Shown one piece after another: positions 42,432-54,744 of a stretch of 64,000 nt of DNA. The translations under genes were made by a program, and so were the position numbers. Numbering within the stretch: position 1 is the stretch's first letter; every line of letters starts with the position of its first letter. Source of the DNA: Acidobacteriota bacterium (GTDB taxonomy: Bacteria > Acidobacteriota > Vicinamibacteria > Fen-336); the NCBI GenBank assembly GCA_011526565.1, contig WYBL01000086.1, positions 86,219 to 150,218 of the forward strand. The letters run 5' to 3'. The notes beneath the pieces were generated by a model, which was not told the DNA's origin, searched no databases, and was given only the letters and a program-made list of their open reading frames with translations.

Positions 42432-44398
42432 GGCGGACCCTGGAGCGCATCGCCTGGGCGGCCTTCGCCGCCGCGGCGGTGTTCGCCTGCGCGCGCGGAC
42501 TGCGCGCGCCGTGGCTGGCCGGCTTCGCGCTGCCGGTGCTCGCCTCGGCGTTCTTCCGGGGCGTCGAGCCGCCGCCCCGGCTCGCCCGCGGCCTGACGGC
42601 GCTGCTGGTCGTGGTCGCGGTGCCGACCTTGCTGCTGGGCTGGGTGCTGATGGCCTACCCGGTGCTGCCGCCGGGGCTCGTGCGCACGGTCTCGCTGGCG
42701 TGCGGCGCCGCGCTCTGCGCGCTGTGCGCCGCCCTCGCGCCGCTCGCGGAGGGCCGCTGGCGGCAGGGCCGACTGGCCGCCGCAGCGCTCGGCGCGATCG
42801 CCGTGGGCGCCTTCGATCCGACGGGGCCGATCGCCGTACCGCTGCGCGTGGCCGCGACCGCTGCCGTGATGCTGCTCGCCGTCGGGCGCCTGACCGCGCG
42901 CCGAGGACTGCGCCTGACCTTCGCGCTCGCGGTGGCCGTCGTCGTCGCCGAGACGACGATGCGGGTGCTGCCGCCCGCCCAGGACCAGGTGGAGGCCGCG
43001 CTCGCCGGGCTCGCCGCGGGCGCCAGCAGCGGTGCCTCCTCGGGCCACGCCCGGCTCGGCGAGATGGAGAGCCTGCAGCTCTCGCGCGAGATCGTGCTGC
43101 GGGCCTGGATGCCGACGGCGCGGCGGCTGCGCACGCGGGTCTACTCGCGCTTCGACGGCCAGACCTGGCACCCGGGGACGGTCGGCGCGCAGTCGCTCGT
43201 CGCCGAGACGGCGGCGGCCGCCGACCTGGCCAGCGTGCCCGGCCGCACCTGGAGCGTGCCGTCGCCGCCGCCGGGGCCGCGGATCGCCGTGCGGGTCGTG
43301 GCCGCCGGCCTCGCCGCCGGCACGCTGGCGGCGCCGCGAGGCGTCGTGCTGCTGCGCGCCCCGGTCGACGGGGCCACCGTGGACGATGCCGGCGTCGTGC
43401 TGCCGCCACCCCGCGACCGGGTCGAGGCCTATGGCGTGGCCGCCGTCGTCGAGCCCCCCGCCCGCGAGCCGGACGCGGCGACCGTGGCCGCCACGCTGGC
43501 AGTCCCCGCCGACATCGACCCGCGGCTGCGAGCGCTCGCGGACGAGCTCGCCGCGGGCCTGCCCGACGCGTACGCGCGCGCCCACCGCGTGAGCGCCTGG
43601 GTGTCGACCCGCGCCCGCTACACGACCGACCCCGGGACGTTCCGCAGCAGGCAACCGGTGGCCGAGTTCCTGTTCGAGAAGCGCGCGGGCTACTGCGAGT
43701 ACTTCGCCTCGGCCACCGCGCTGCTGCTGCGGCTGACGGGAGTGCCGGCCCGCTACGTCACCGGCTACGTCGTGCAGGAGTGGAGCCGCAGCGGCGACCA
43801 CTACGTCGTGCGCGCCGCCGACACCCACGCCTGGATCGAGGCGTGGGCGGGGCCGGAGCACGGATGGATCGAGCTCGACCCGACGCCCGCGGCGGAGTAC
43901 GACGCGCTGCGCCGGGCGACCGCGAGCTCCGCGCTCGCGCAGCTCTTCGAGCGGCTGCGCGGCGAGGCGGCGCGGGCTCTCGCGGTGCTGCGCGCGGGCG
44001 ACCTCGGCGCGGCACGCGCGCTGCTCGTCGAGCGGCCGCTGCTGGCAGCCCCGCTGCTGCTGCTGTGCGTCCCGGCGCTGCGGCGCGCGTGGCGCCGCAG
44101 GCGCCGCGCGCCAGCGCCGCCGCCGGCCACGCCCGGCATCGCCGCCGCGCCGGAGCTGCAGGCGGTGCGGGTCCGGCTCGACGCCGCGCTCGCCGGCCTC
44201 GGCGCGCCGCGACCGCCCTCGCGGGGCCTCGTCGAGCACGCCGAGGCGCTGCCCGTCGCGCTCGACGCGGACCTGCGCGGCGCCGCGCTGCGCGCGGCGG
44301 AGGCGCTGTCCGCGGCCCGCTTCGGCGGTGCCCCGCTGGAGCCGGCGAGCGTGGCCGCGGCGGCGCTCGAGCAGGCGTTGCACGCGCGCCGGGGGTGA
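42428..44398 (+). CDS. TgpA-like membrane transglutaminase (DUF3488)
   Basis: The 656-residue protein has about six N-terminal membrane helices, a periplasmic transglutaminase-like domain and a C-terminal helix with a DUF4129-like tail. The Cys-His-Asp triad appears as KRAGYCEYFAS, ADTHAWIEAW and ELDPTP. The name TgpA comes from a Pseudomonas homologue that is essential for growth. It is the third gene of the MoxR operon, and its ATG overlaps the DUF58 stop (ATGA). Confidence 0.9.
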   Translation: MRRTLERIAWAAFAAAAVFACARGLRAPWLAGFALPVLASAFFRGVEPPPRLARGLTALLVVVAVPTLLLGWVLMAYPVLPPGLVRTVSLACGAALCALCAALAPLAEGRWRQGRLAAAALGAIAVGAFDPTGPIAVPLRVAATAAVMLLAVGRLTARRGLRLTFALAVAVVVAETTMRVLPPAQDQVEAALAGLAAGASSGASSGHARLGEMESLQLSREIVLRAWMPTARRLRTRVYSRFDGQTWHPGTVGAQSLVAETAAAADLASVPGRTWSVPSPPPGPRIAVRVVAAGLAAGTLAAPRGVVLLRAPVDGATVDDAGVVLPPPRDRVEAYGVAAVVEPPAREPDAATVAATLAVPADIDPRLRALADELAAGLPDAYARAHRVSAWVSTRARYTTDPGTFRSRQPVAEFLFEKRAGYCEYFASATALLLRLTGVPARYVTGYVVQEWSRSGDHYVVRAADTHAWIEAWAGPEHGWIELDPTPAAEYDALRRATASSALAQLFERLRGEAARALAVLRAGDLGAARALLVERPLLAAPLLLLCVPALRRAWRRRRRAPAPPPATPGIAAAPELQAVRVRLDAALAGLGAPRPPSRGLVEHAEALPVALDADLRGAALRAAEALSAARFGGAPLEPASVAAAALEQALHARRG

Positions 44399-44445
44399 CC
44401 GTTTCGGCGCACAATCCCGCTCATCAGCCATCCGCAGGAGGGACC

Positions 44446-45549
44446 ATGGAGCCGATCCGCCGCATCGCCGTCAGCACCGGGGGAGGCGACGCGCCCGGCC
44501 TCAACGCCGTGATCCGCGCCGTGGCCGTGGCCGCCCACCGCCACGGCTGGGAGTGCGTCGGCATCCGCGACGGCTACAACGGGTTGTTCCTGCCCGAGCA
44601 GTACCCCCACGGGGGGCTGATCAAGCTGACGCCGGAGCGGGTGCGCGGCATCACCCACCTCGGCGGCACCATCCTCGGCACCACCAACCGCGGCAACCCC
44701 ATCAAGTACCCGACGCCGCAGCCGGACGGCAGCTTGATCGAGGTCGACCGCTCGGACGAGCTGCTGGCCCGCTTCCGCGAGCAGGGCGTCGACGCCCTGA
44801 TCTCGATCGGCGGCGACGGCTCGCTGACGATCGCCAACCACTTCGCGAAAAAGGGCCTGCGCGTGGTCGGCGTGCCGAAGACGATCGACAACGACCTCGA
44901 CGGCACGGTGATCACGTTCGGCTTCGACACCGCGGTGTCGTTCGCCACCGAGTGCATCGACCGCCTGCACTCGACGGCCGAGTCGCACGCGCGGGTGATG
45001 GTGGTCGAGGTGATGGGCCGCTACGCCGGCTGGATCGCGCTCAACAGCGGCATCTCCAGCTCCTCCGACGTGATCCTGCTGCCGGAGATCCCGTACCGCC
45101 TCGACAAGGTCGTGGACGCGCTCAAGGCGCGCACGGCCAACGGCCGCCGCTACTCGATCGTGGTCGTCGCCGAGGGCGCGAAGCCGGAGGGCGGCGGTCA
45201 CGCGGTGATCGAGAAGCGGCTCGGCGCGGCCGAGCGCCTCGGCGGCGCCGGCGAACGGGTGGCGCGCGAGATCGGCGAGGCGTCGGGCCAGGAGACGCGC
45301 CACGTCGTGCTCGGGCACCTGCTGCGAGGCGGCTCGCCGACGACCTTCGACCGCCTGATCTCGCTGCGTTTCGGCGCGGCCGCGGTGCGCGCGCTGGCCG
45401 AGGGCCAGTCGGGGATCATGGTCGCCCTCGACCCGCCGACGGTGCGCTACGTGCCGCTGGCGGAAGCCACGTCGCGCATGAAGGTCGTGCCGCTCGACTG
45501 CGACACCGTCCGCACCGCGCGCGAACTCGGCATCTGCCTCGGCGACTGA
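44446..45549 (+). CDS. pfkA: 6-phosphofructokinase with Gly125/Lys145 signature
   Basis: PFK phosphorylates fructose 6-phosphate at C1 in glycolysis. The 367-residue enzyme shows STGGGDAPGLNAVIR, ISIGGDGSLTIA (Gly125 at the position of E. coli Gly104), VPKTIDNDLDGT (Lys145, where E. coli has Gly124) and VVEVMGRYAGWIA. Gly in GGDG favours ATP as donor, whereas Lys in PKTIDND is shared with PPi-dependent forms. The combination is known in ATP-using trypanosomatid-like enzymes. ATG 44446 follows GCAGGAGGG. Confidence 0.92.
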   Translation: MEPIRRIAVSTGGGDAPGLNAVIRAVAVAAHRHGWECVGIRDGYNGLFLPEQYPHGGLIKLTPERVRGITHLGGTILGTTNRGNPIKYPTPQPDGSLIEVDRSDELLARFREQGVDALISIGGDGSLTIANHFAKKGLRVVGVPKTIDNDLDGTVITFGFDTAVSFATECIDRLHSTAESHARVMVVEVMGRYAGWIALNSGISSSSDVILLPEIPYRLDKVVDALKARTANGRRYSIVVVAEGAKPEGGGHAVIEKRLGAAERLGGAGERVAREIGEASGQETRHVVLGHLLRGGSPTTFDRLISLRFGAAAVRALAEGQSGIMVALDPPTVRYVPLAEATSRMKVVPLDCDTVRTARELGICLGD

Positions 45550-45615
45550 TCCAGCCCCTTGGACGGGGCCCGGCGCTATGCTGCCGGCGTTCCCCAAAGA
45601 GGAGGCGACAGGTTC

Positions 45616-46194
<579 letters not shown>

Positions 46195-46249
46195 CGCGCC
46201 GCTTCCCCGGGGCCCGCGCAACTCACCGCGCGCGGGTCCCGGTGTCGCT

Positions 46250-47683
46250 TCAGGCCACGCGGTTGCGGCCGGCCTGCTTGGCGCGGTAGAGCGCCTGGTC
46301 GGCCTGGCGGATCAGCGTGGCCGGCGAGTCCACCGACTCCGACGGGTAGCAGGCCACGCCCACGCTGACGGTGACCCGCAGCTCCTTGGCGCCGGCGCGG
46401 AACACATGGCCCTCGATCGCACGCCGCAGCCGCTCGGCGGTCGCCCGCGCTTCCTCGTAGGTGGTGTGCGGCAGCACCGTCAGGAACTCCTCGCCGCCGT
46501 AGCGCCCGATCGCGTCGACGGAGCGGAGCTGCTCGCGCATCACCCGCGCGCAGTCCCTGAGCACCACGTCGCCGGCCTGGTGGCCGTGCTCGTCGTTGAT
46601 CCTCTTGAAGTGGTCGACGTCGAGCATCAGCACGCTGACGCCGCCCTCGTAGCGGCCGACGCGGTCGAACTCGGTGGCCACGATCTCGATCGAGTGGCGA
46701 TGGTTGAACAGGTCGGTCAGCGAGTCGCGGATCGAGAGGTTGCGGATGCGCTCGAACAGCCGCGAGTTCTCGAGCACGATCCAGGCCTGGTTGGCGACCT
46801 GGCCGAGGAAGTCGTCGGTGTCGGCGGGGATGCGGCCGGCGGCCTTGCCGCCCAGCGCCAGCAGGCCGGTCAGCCGCGCGTTCGTCGTGATCGGGAAGGC
46901 GGCGAAGCCGTGCAGCGCCGTCTCCTCGGGGCCGCCGACGCGCGGCGCGAAGAGCCGGGCCTGGACGCGGGCGAACGGCGTGCCGCCGCGGTGCTGTGCG
47001 ATCGCCTCCAGCAGCCGCGCCTTGGCTTCCTCCATCACCGGCGCCGCCACCGGCCGCTGGGCCATCAGCACGACGTCGAGGTCCTCCTGCTCGACGAACG
47101 CCATCGCGCCCACCGAGAAGTCGACGACGCGGCCGACCAGCGACATCACCGAGGTGAACGTCTCGTCGAAGTGGACCAGGCTGCGAGCCACGCGGCCGAT
47201 CTCGGACAGGATCGTCGCCTCGTACAGCTTGCGGTCGAGCAGCTCGTTGACGCGGCTGACGATGTCGAGGCTGTTGCGTTGCGCCTCGCTGAAGCGGGGC
47301 CGGCCGGAGGCGTCCTCGCGGGACAGGATCTGCTTGACCAGCTCCAGGATCTTCTGCGGCTCGGCGTCCTTCGTGATGTAGTAGTCGGCGCCGGTCTGCA
47401 GGCCCCAGAAGCGGTCGCCGGCCTGGTCGCGGCTGGTCAGGATCACGACCGGCAGGCCCCGGGTGTTGGGCTCGCTCTTCAGCAGCCGGCAGGCCTGGTA
47501 GCCGTTCATCCGCGGCATGGTGACGTCGAGGATCACGAGCGAGACGTCCTCGACGAACGCCTTCTCGATCGCCTCGATGCCGTCGCGGGCGGTGACCACG
47601 CGCAGGCCCGCACCCTCGAGCATCTTCTCGATCATGCGCAGCACCAGCGGGCTGTCGTCGGCGATCAGGACCTTCGCGCTCAC
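46250..47683 (-). CDS. response-regulator diguanylate cyclase (REC-GAF-GGDEF)
   Basis: The 477-residue protein begins with a REC domain ([11 protein letters not shown], phospho-acceptor Asp in [13 protein letters not shown], Lys in YYITKDAEP), then a GAF-like region (about 150-310) and a GGDEF domain with [14 protein letters not shown] and the active-site RYGGEEF. The product-inhibition I-site RxxD appears as RSVD five residues before GGEEF. It should make cyclic di-GMP upon phosphorylation, affecting motility or biofilm. It is divergent from the efflux operon. Confidence 0.93.
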   Translation of the reverse strand: MSAKVLIADDSPLVLRMIEKMLEGAGLRVVTARDGIEAIEKAFVEDVSLVILDVTMPRMNGYQACRLLKSEPNTRGLPVVILTSRDQAGDRFWGLQTGADYYITKDAEPQKILELVKQILSREDASGRPRFSEAQRNSLDIVSRVNELLDRKLYEATILSEIGRVARSLVHFDETFTSVMSLVGRVVDFSVGAMAFVEQEDLDVVLMAQRPVAAPVMEEAKARLLEAIAQHRGGTPFARVQARLFAPRVGGPEETALHGFAAFPITTNARLTGLLALGGKAAGRIPADTDDFLGQVANQAWIVLENSRLFERIRNLSIRDSLTDLFNHRHSIEIVATEFDRVGRYEGGVSVLMLDVDHFKRINDEHGHQAGDVVLRDCARVMREQLRSVDAIGRYGGEEFLTVLPHTTYEEARATAERLRRAIEGHVFRAGAKELRVTVSVGVACYPSESVDSPATLIRQADQALYRAKQAGRNRVA

Positions 47684-47846
47684 ATCGATGCCCCTGGCGT
47701 TCCTCCGGCCCGGCCTCTTTCGGCGAAATCCTTGAAGCGCGGTATGTTATCACCGCAATCCGGGTCTCCCGCCGCCCTTCCGGCAGGAAACCAAAACAGG
47801 CCGGGACTCGTATTCAATGTTTCGGGAGTTCTCGGCGGAGGAGCGG

Positions 47847-49153
47847 ATGACATCGAGGGGGAAGCGGATCGCGGCGGGTGTGTTCGGCCTGGTCGTGATC
47901 GGTGGCATCGTTGGTTTTTCGGTCACCCGGGACAGCCGCAACCGGATCGCGGTACAGACGGGCAAGGCCGCGAAGTCGGACCTGGTGTCGACGGTCTCCG
48001 CCTCGGGCGAGATCCGGCCCAAGAAGTACGTGAACGTCAGCGCCAACGTCTCCGGCCGCATCACCGCGCTGCTGGTCGAGGAGGGGCAGCGAGTGCGCAA
48101 GGGCCAGGTGCTGGCCCGCATCGACTCGACCCGCTTCGAGGCGGTCACCCGCCAGTCCGACGCCGCCGTGCAGTCGGCGCGCGCCGACCTGGCGCGGGCC
48201 GAAGCCGACGTCGAGCTCTCGCAGCTCAACTTCGAGCGAGCGCGCCAGATGTGGGGCGACAAGCTGATCTCGGAGCAGACTTTCCAGCAGTCCGAGGCCG
48301 ACCTCAAGATGAAGCAGGCGGCCCTCGATTCCGCGAAGAAGCGGATCGCCCAGCTCCAGGCGGCGCTCGACAGCAACACCGACGACCTCGAGAAGACCAC
48401 CGTCGTGTCGCCGATGGACGGCGTGGTGACGAGCCTCCAGAAGGAGGAGGGCGAGGTCGTGATCGGCGCCCAGAGCTTCTCGCCGACCGTGATCATGCAG
48501 GTCGCCGACCTGTCGGTGATGGAGACCGAGATCCTGGTCGACGAGACCGACATCCAGCACGTCGCACTGGGCCAGAAGGCCGAGATCCGCGTCGACGCGC
48601 TGCAGGACACCAAGGTGACCGGAGTGGTGACGGAGATCGGCTCCTCCGCGATTCCGCGCGGGGCCAGCGGCACGTCCACCGCCGCCGCCTCCACGAGCAC
48701 GGCCAACCAGGCCAAGGACTTCAAGGTGACGATCACTCTGGAGAACCCGCCGACCAGCCTGCGCCCCGGCCTCAACGCCACCGCGGACATCACGACCGCG
48801 GTCAAGAAGGGCGTCGTCGCGGTGCCGATCCAGGCTGTCGTCGTGCGCGAGGTCGACAAGGACGGCAAGGTGGTCGACCCTGGGGCGCCGGCCGCGGCCG
48901 GCGGCGGCCCCGGCGCTGCCACCACGGCGACGCCAGCCCGCAGCAAGAACGAGGAGAAGGACGGCGTGTTCGTCGTCGTCGACGGTTCCGCGCGGTTCCG
49001 CGCGGTGAAGACAGGCCTGATCGGCGAGACCGAGATCGAGATCCTCGAGGGCCTCAAGGAGGGCGAGGAACTGGTGACGGGCTCCTACCGCACGCTGCGC
49101 ACGCTCAAGGACGAGGCCAAGATCAAGGTCGAGGTCCAGCGGGGCGGCCGCTC

Positions 49154-49157
<4 letters not shown>
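47847..49157 (+). CDS. MacA-like periplasmic adaptor (membrane fusion protein)
   Basis: The 436-residue adaptor has an N-terminal membrane anchor ([19 protein letters not shown]), the lipoyl half-motifs [19 protein letters not shown] and [18 protein letters not shown], a long coiled-coil hairpin (residues 95-195) and beta-barrel domains. A Gly/Ala/Pro stretch is inserted near residue 350. ATG at 47847 has GGAGGAG 5 nt upstream and was preferred to ATG 47817. It starts a four-gene efflux operon with an ATPase and two permeases, as for MacAB. Confidence 0.88.
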
Positions 49158-49867
<710 letters not shown>

Positions 49868-49869
49868 CC

Positions 49870-51108
49870 GTGCCCTTCTTCGAGGCGGTGCGGATCGCGG
49901 TCGCCTCGCTCCGCGCCAACAAGCTGCGCTCGTTCCTCACGGTGCTCGGCATCCTGATCGGCGTGTCGTCGGTCGTGGCGGTGGTGGCGATCACCTCCGG
50001 CCTCGACCGCTACATCGGCGAGAAGGTGCTGGAGCTGGGCGGCAAGACCTTCTACGTGCAGAAGATGCCGGACATCATCACCTCGCGGCAGCAGTTCCTC
50101 GAGATGATCCGCCGCAAGGACGTGAAGTACGAGGACGCCCTGGCGGTGGACCGCGGTTGCGACGCCTGCGGCCAGGTGGGGGTGATGGTCGGCCGCGGCG
50201 CCACCGCCAAGTACGGCCGCGAGTCGCAGGGCCTGCGGGTGATGGGGATCAGCGAGAACGTCCCGCGCATCGGCACCCCGCGCGAGGTGATCGCGGGCCG
50301 CCACCTGATCCAGGAGGACATCGACCAGGCGCGACCGGTGGCGGTGATCGGCACCGACGTCGTCGACGCGCTGTTCGGCGAAATGGAGCCGCTCGGCAAG
50401 GAGCTCTCGCTGGACGGCCGCCGGGTTCGCGTCGTCGGCGTCGCGGAGAAGAAGGGCAGCATCTTCGGCGAGAGCCAGGACAACTTCGCGTGGCTGCCGT
50501 TCTCGACCTACCGGAAGTTCTTCGGCAGCCGGCAGTCGGTCGTGATCCAGGCCGAGGCGGCCGATCCGCGCGACTTCGAGCTGGCGCAGGACCAGGCCCG
50601 GGTCGTGATGCGGGTGCGCCGCCACCTCGACTTCGGCGACGAAGACGACTTCAACATCGAGACCGGCCAGAGCGTGATGGACCTGTGGCAGAGCGCCACC
50701 GCCGGCATCTACGTGACGACGTTCGTGGTCACCGCGATCAGCCTGGTCGTCGGCGGCATCGTCGTGATGAACATCATGCTGGTGTCGGTCACCGAGCGCA
50801 TCCGCGAGATCGGCGTGCGCAAGGCACTGGGTGCGCGGCGCCGCGACATCCTGCGCCAGTTCCTGGTCGAGGCGGTCCTGCTCTCGATCTTCGGCGGCGC
50901 CCTCGGCATCGCCGGCGCGGCGGCCTTCTCGTTCGGCCTGGGCCGGGTGCTGTCGGGCATCATGGCGACGGACTTCACGGCGCCGGTGCAGGCGTGGGCA
51001 GTGGCGGTGGCGATCGGCGTCTCGACAGTGGTCGGCCTGGTGGCGGGGCTGTACCCGGCGAGCCGCGCGGCGGCGCTCGACCCGGTCACGGCGCTGCGGC
51101 AGGAGTGA
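49870..51108 (+). CDS. MacB-type FtsX permease, subunit 1
   Basis: The 412-residue permease has one N-terminal helix (LRSFLTVLGILIGVSSVVAVVAI), a large periplasmic MacB_PCD domain and three C-terminal helices. The coupling segment is MNIMLVSVTERIREIGVRKALGARRRDIL. It is paralogous to the following permease, so the transporter is probably a heterodimer. GTG at 49870 lies 2 nt after the ATPase stop. Confidence 0.9.
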   Translation: MPFFEAVRIAVASLRANKLRSFLTVLGILIGVSSVVAVVAITSGLDRYIGEKVLELGGKTFYVQKMPDIITSRQQFLEMIRRKDVKYEDALAVDRGCDACGQVGVMVGRGATAKYGRESQGLRVMGISENVPRIGTPREVIAGRHLIQEDIDQARPVAVIGTDVVDALFGEMEPLGKELSLDGRRVRVVGVAEKKGSIFGESQDNFAWLPFSTYRKFFGSRQSVVIQAEAADPRDFELAQDQARVVMRVRRHLDFGDEDDFNIETGQSVMDLWQSATAGIYVTTFVVTAISLVVGGIVVMNIMLVSVTERIREIGVRKALGARRRDILRQFLVEAVLLSIFGGALGIAGAAAFSFGLGRVLSGIMATDFTAPVQAWAVAVAIGVSTVVGLVAGLYPASRAAALDPVTALRQE

Positions 51109-51112
51109 GGAC

Positions 51113-52375
<1,263 letters not shown>

Positions 52376-52382
52376 GGGCGGA

Positions 52383-53144
52383 ATGAGCGCGGAGACGCCC
52401 GCAACGCCGGGGCCGGCCGCGGACCCGGCCGGCGGTCTCGGGTCGGCGCTCGTCGACGTCTACGTCGCGCCCCGCGACGGCTTCGCGAAGCTGCTGCGGT
52501 TGCGCGCGTTCTGGCTCCCGCTCGGGCTGCTCGTCGCGCTCAACGTCGCCTTCACCGCGTGGTGGGTGCCGAAGGCCGACGTGCGCGGCATGGTGCGCGC
52601 CCAGCTCGAGGAGCAGGGGATGTGGGACCGCTTCGACGCCGAGCAGCGCGCCCGCATCCTCGACCAGCAGGAGAGGGGCTTCCACTACGTGGCCTGGCCC
52701 GGGGCCGTGCTCGGCGCCCCGATCGCCGTGGTGCTGCTGTCCGGCTTCTTCCTGTTCGTCTACCGCTTCTTCTACGGCTCGGACGTGGGGTTCCGCGACT
52801 GCCTCGTGGTCACCACCTGCACGTTCCTGGCGACGGGCCTGCTCCACACCCCGGCGATCGCGGCGACCCTGCTGCTCAAGGACGACTGGGCCCTCAATCC
52901 CCAGCAGGCGCTGCAGGCGAGCCCGGCGGCGCTCTTCGAGCCCGGCTCCCTGCACCCGGCGCTGTCGACGCTGTTCGCGGGCCTCGACCTGTTCGTGCTG
53001 TGGATGCTGTTCCTGCTGTCCACCGGCTTCGGGGTCGCGGCGAAGCGCTCAACCGGCTCGGCAGCCTGGGGCGTCGTGGTCCCCTACGCCCTGGTCCTGG
53101 CCGCCTTCGTCGGCCTGCGCCTCCTGATCAGCGCGGCCGGGTAG
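52383..53144 (+). CDS. Yip1-domain membrane protein
   Basis: The 253-residue protein has an Ala/Pro/Gly-rich N-terminus, the DVYVAPRDGFAKLLRLRAFW segment that precedes the first helix in Yip1-type proteins, and five membrane helices (LGLLVALNVAF, VLGAPIAVVLLSGFFLFVYRF, and others). Bacterial Yip1 proteins are often found with ABC exporters and have no defined role. It begins 7 nt after the second permease stop, so it belongs to the efflux operon. Confidence 0.82.
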   Translation: MSAETPATPGPAADPAGGLGSALVDVYVAPRDGFAKLLRLRAFWLPLGLLVALNVAFTAWWVPKADVRGMVRAQLEEQGMWDRFDAEQRARILDQQERGFHYVAWPGAVLGAPIAVVLLSGFFLFVYRFFYGSDVGFRDCLVVTTCTFLATGLLHTPAIAATLLLKDDWALNPQQALQASPAALFEPGSLHPALSTLFAGLDLFVLWMLFLLSTGFGVAAKRSTGSAAWGVVVPYALVLAAFVGLRLLISAAG

Positions 53145-53180
53145 CCCGAGCGCAGGGCCCCCGATCTGGCCCCCGCCCGC

Positions 53181-53209
53181 TTGCGCGGAGCGCCCTTTCG
53201 GGGTTAATC
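53181..53209 (+). promoter_or_regulatory. candidate promoter of tRNA-Arg
   Basis: TTGCGC (53181-53186) and TTAATC (53204-53209) are separated by 17 nt and lie about 18 nt before the tRNA. The -10 is the only AT-rich patch in the gap. The -35 matches the consensus at three of six positions plus a plausible C. Function inferred. Confidence 0.45.
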
Positions 53210-53226
53210 TGTCCGTCTCTTCCGGA

Positions 53227-53303
53227 GCGCCCCTAGCTCAATTGGATAGAGCAACAGACTACGAATCTGTAGGTTGGCGGTTCGATTCCGTCGGGGCGCA
53301 CCA
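53227..53303 (+). tRNA. tRNA-Arg (anticodon ACG)
   Basis: A full 77-nt cloverleaf: acceptor GCGCCCC pairs with GGGGCGC, the D arm holds AGCTC, the anticodon stem ACAGA/TCTGT encloses loop CTACGAA (anticodon ACG, reading CGN with inosine), the T loop is TTCGATT and CCA is encoded. It is the integration target of the elements that follow; its last 50 bases are repeated at 62585-62634. Confidence 0.97.
53254..53303 (+). repeat. left attachment site (attL), 50-bp direct repeat in tRNA-Arg
   Basis: From ACAGACTACGAATCTG to the CCA end this 50-bp stretch is exactly repeated at 62585-62634. It starts in the anticodon stem and covers the variable loop, T arm and acceptor. The flanking bases differ on both sides, so the repeat is bounded. 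This is the classic footprint of tyrosine-integrase insertion into a tRNA 3' end that restores the gene. Confidence 0.92.
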
Positions 53304-53351
53304 ATCCAGTCAACAACTTAGCGGCCATTCGCTCCCGCCCCTCGCGACTCA

Positions 53352-53372
53352 TGGTGAGGAAATGGTGAGGAA
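53352..53372 (+). repeat. candidate integrase arm sites near attL (two TGGTGAGGAA repeats)
   Basis: TGGTGAGGAA occurs at 53352-53361 and 53363-53372, 11 bp apart. Identical repeats with the same spacing lie at 62463-62483 near the other end. The segment just before (CGCGACTCATGGTGAG) recurs in inverted orientation near 62555-62570 with one change. Such repeats are typical arm-type binding sites of tyrosine integrases. The rest of 53304-53430 has no gene. Confidence 0.65.
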
Positions 53373-53430
53373 GTCTCCGCGGAGCTACGGGGGCTAGCGG
53401 GGGCCTCGTTCCCGCCAGGCCTGCTCCCCA

Positions 53431-54447
53431 TCAGCGGGCCAGCTGCTTCGCGCCCTCCCTCGAGAGGAACGCTGCCATGCGGCGGCAGGTGCTCTCGTCG
53501 ACGGCGCCGAGCCACAGCTCGACCCAGCGGCGGGTCATGCGCCCGCGGCCGTGGGCGAGCCGGAGGACGCGGCGGCGGGCCCCGGCGTTGCACCCCTTCG
53601 GGCAGGCCCACCACGGGAGGGTCCCGCGCAACTCTCCCGCGCGCGGGTCCAGGCGGCCGTACGAGTCCCGGCTGATGGGCGCGAAGGGCTCCCACACGGA
53701 CGAACACGCGCGGCAGCGGAAGCGCTTCTCGGAGAGAGGGTGACCGGCCACGACGGGCGGGAGCGCCTCGAGGCGGGCCGCCGATGCGACGCGGTCCTCG
53801 ACGAGCGCGGCAGCGTGACGCGGCGACCCCGCGAGGATGCTGGAGAACCTGCACAAGATGGAGCGCGTGCGGTCCTCGACCCCAACGGCCCGCTTCCGCT
53901 CCGCGGCCCTGAGCACCTCCTGCTCTGCATCGGCCCACGACCAGCCGCGGCGGAAGCGGCGCACGGCGCGCCGCAGGCTCTCCGAGGGTTCGCAGCTCGG
54001 GCACTCCCACCAGCGGCGGCCGACGCCGACGGCGGCCTTGTAGACCTGGCTGCACCTCGAGCAAACCCAGTAGTCGATGCTGCCGTTCGCCTGCGCCTGG
54101 ATCACGGCCAGGACGGCGCAGCGATACCTCAGCACGGCATCTTCCGAAGCCGTTACCGGCCAGGCGTCGGGGTCCGGCCCGGTCGCCTCCCTCCAGGCCC
54201 GGGCATCCATCCGCGACGTGTCGACCCCCTGCTCGCGCAGCCTTCTGTCAATCGCGGCCATCGCCCCCGGCGCCCACTCCACCACGAGGCCGAGCGCCTC
54301 GGCCGGCGAGAGGGGCCGGCGCGGGCCGATCTGCGCGACGAGGTCCTCGATGATCCGAAGCCGGCGAGCGTTCAGCGGCACCATGACGGCCCGCGAGCCG
54401 GAGGCCTTCCCGTTGCCCGACGTCGTCGGCTGAGTCTGCATGTTCAT
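53431..54447 (-). CDS. two-zinc-ribbon protein of unknown function (element gene)
   Basis: The protein of 338 residues has two Cys modules: CSRC...CPSC (about residues 129-152) and CRAC...CPKGC (about 246-290), each suited to bind zinc. The rest is Arg-rich and helical, with PLNARRLRIIEDLVAQIG near the N-terminus. No catalytic motif is seen. It is the last gene of the element's minus-strand series, close to attL. A DNA-binding or transcription role is plausible but unproven. SD GGGGAGA precedes ATG 54447. Confidence 0.65.
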   Translation of the reverse strand: MNMQTQPTTSGNGKASGSRAVMVPLNARRLRIIEDLVAQIGPRRPLSPAEALGLVVEWAPGAMAAIDRRLREQGVDTSRMDARAWREATGPDPDAWPVTASEDAVLRYRCAVLAVIQAQANGSIDYWVCSRCSQVYKAAVGVGRRWWECPSCEPSESLRRAVRRFRRGWSWADAEQEVLRAAERKRAVGVEDRTRSILCRFSSILAGSPRHAAALVEDRVASAARLEALPPVVAGHPLSEKRFRCRACSSVWEPFAPISRDSYGRLDPRAGELRGTLPWWACPKGCNAGARRRVLRLAHGRGRMTRRWVELWLGAVDESTCRRMAAFLSREGAKQLAR

Positions 54448-54544
54448 GGCTCAATCTCCCCTCTCGGTCAGGACGACTACTCAAGGGTACACCATAGTAG
54501 CGGCATGCGTGCAAGCCCGATTCGAACCCGGGGCCTTCAGGGGG

Positions 54545-54709
54545 CTACTTCTTGGCTCGCGGCGTGCGGGCGGGAGTGCGCCAGTAGGGCGACTTGCAGA
54601 CGCTGCCAGGGCAGCGGAGGGGAAGCTCGTCGGCGAGAGAAACCCACTCGTGGCCGCAGCGCTCGCAGCGGCAGGACCAGGCTTTCAGCGTGATGCGGCG
54701 CGCACTCAT
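54545..54709 (-). CDS. small zinc-ribbon protein
   Basis: The 54-residue product has CRCERCGHEW and RCPGSVCKSPYW, a typical small zinc ribbon with CxxC and Cx4C knuckles, and a basic tail (RTPARTPRAKK). Such proteins are frequent in phages and plasmids. It has no recognised function. ATG at 54709. Confidence 0.65.
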   Translation of the reverse strand: MSARRITLKAWSCRCERCGHEWVSLADELPLRCPGSVCKSPYWRTPARTPRAKK

Positions 54710-54744
54710 CGGGCTCAGTGTACCCCGGAGTAGGGCATCGGGGA

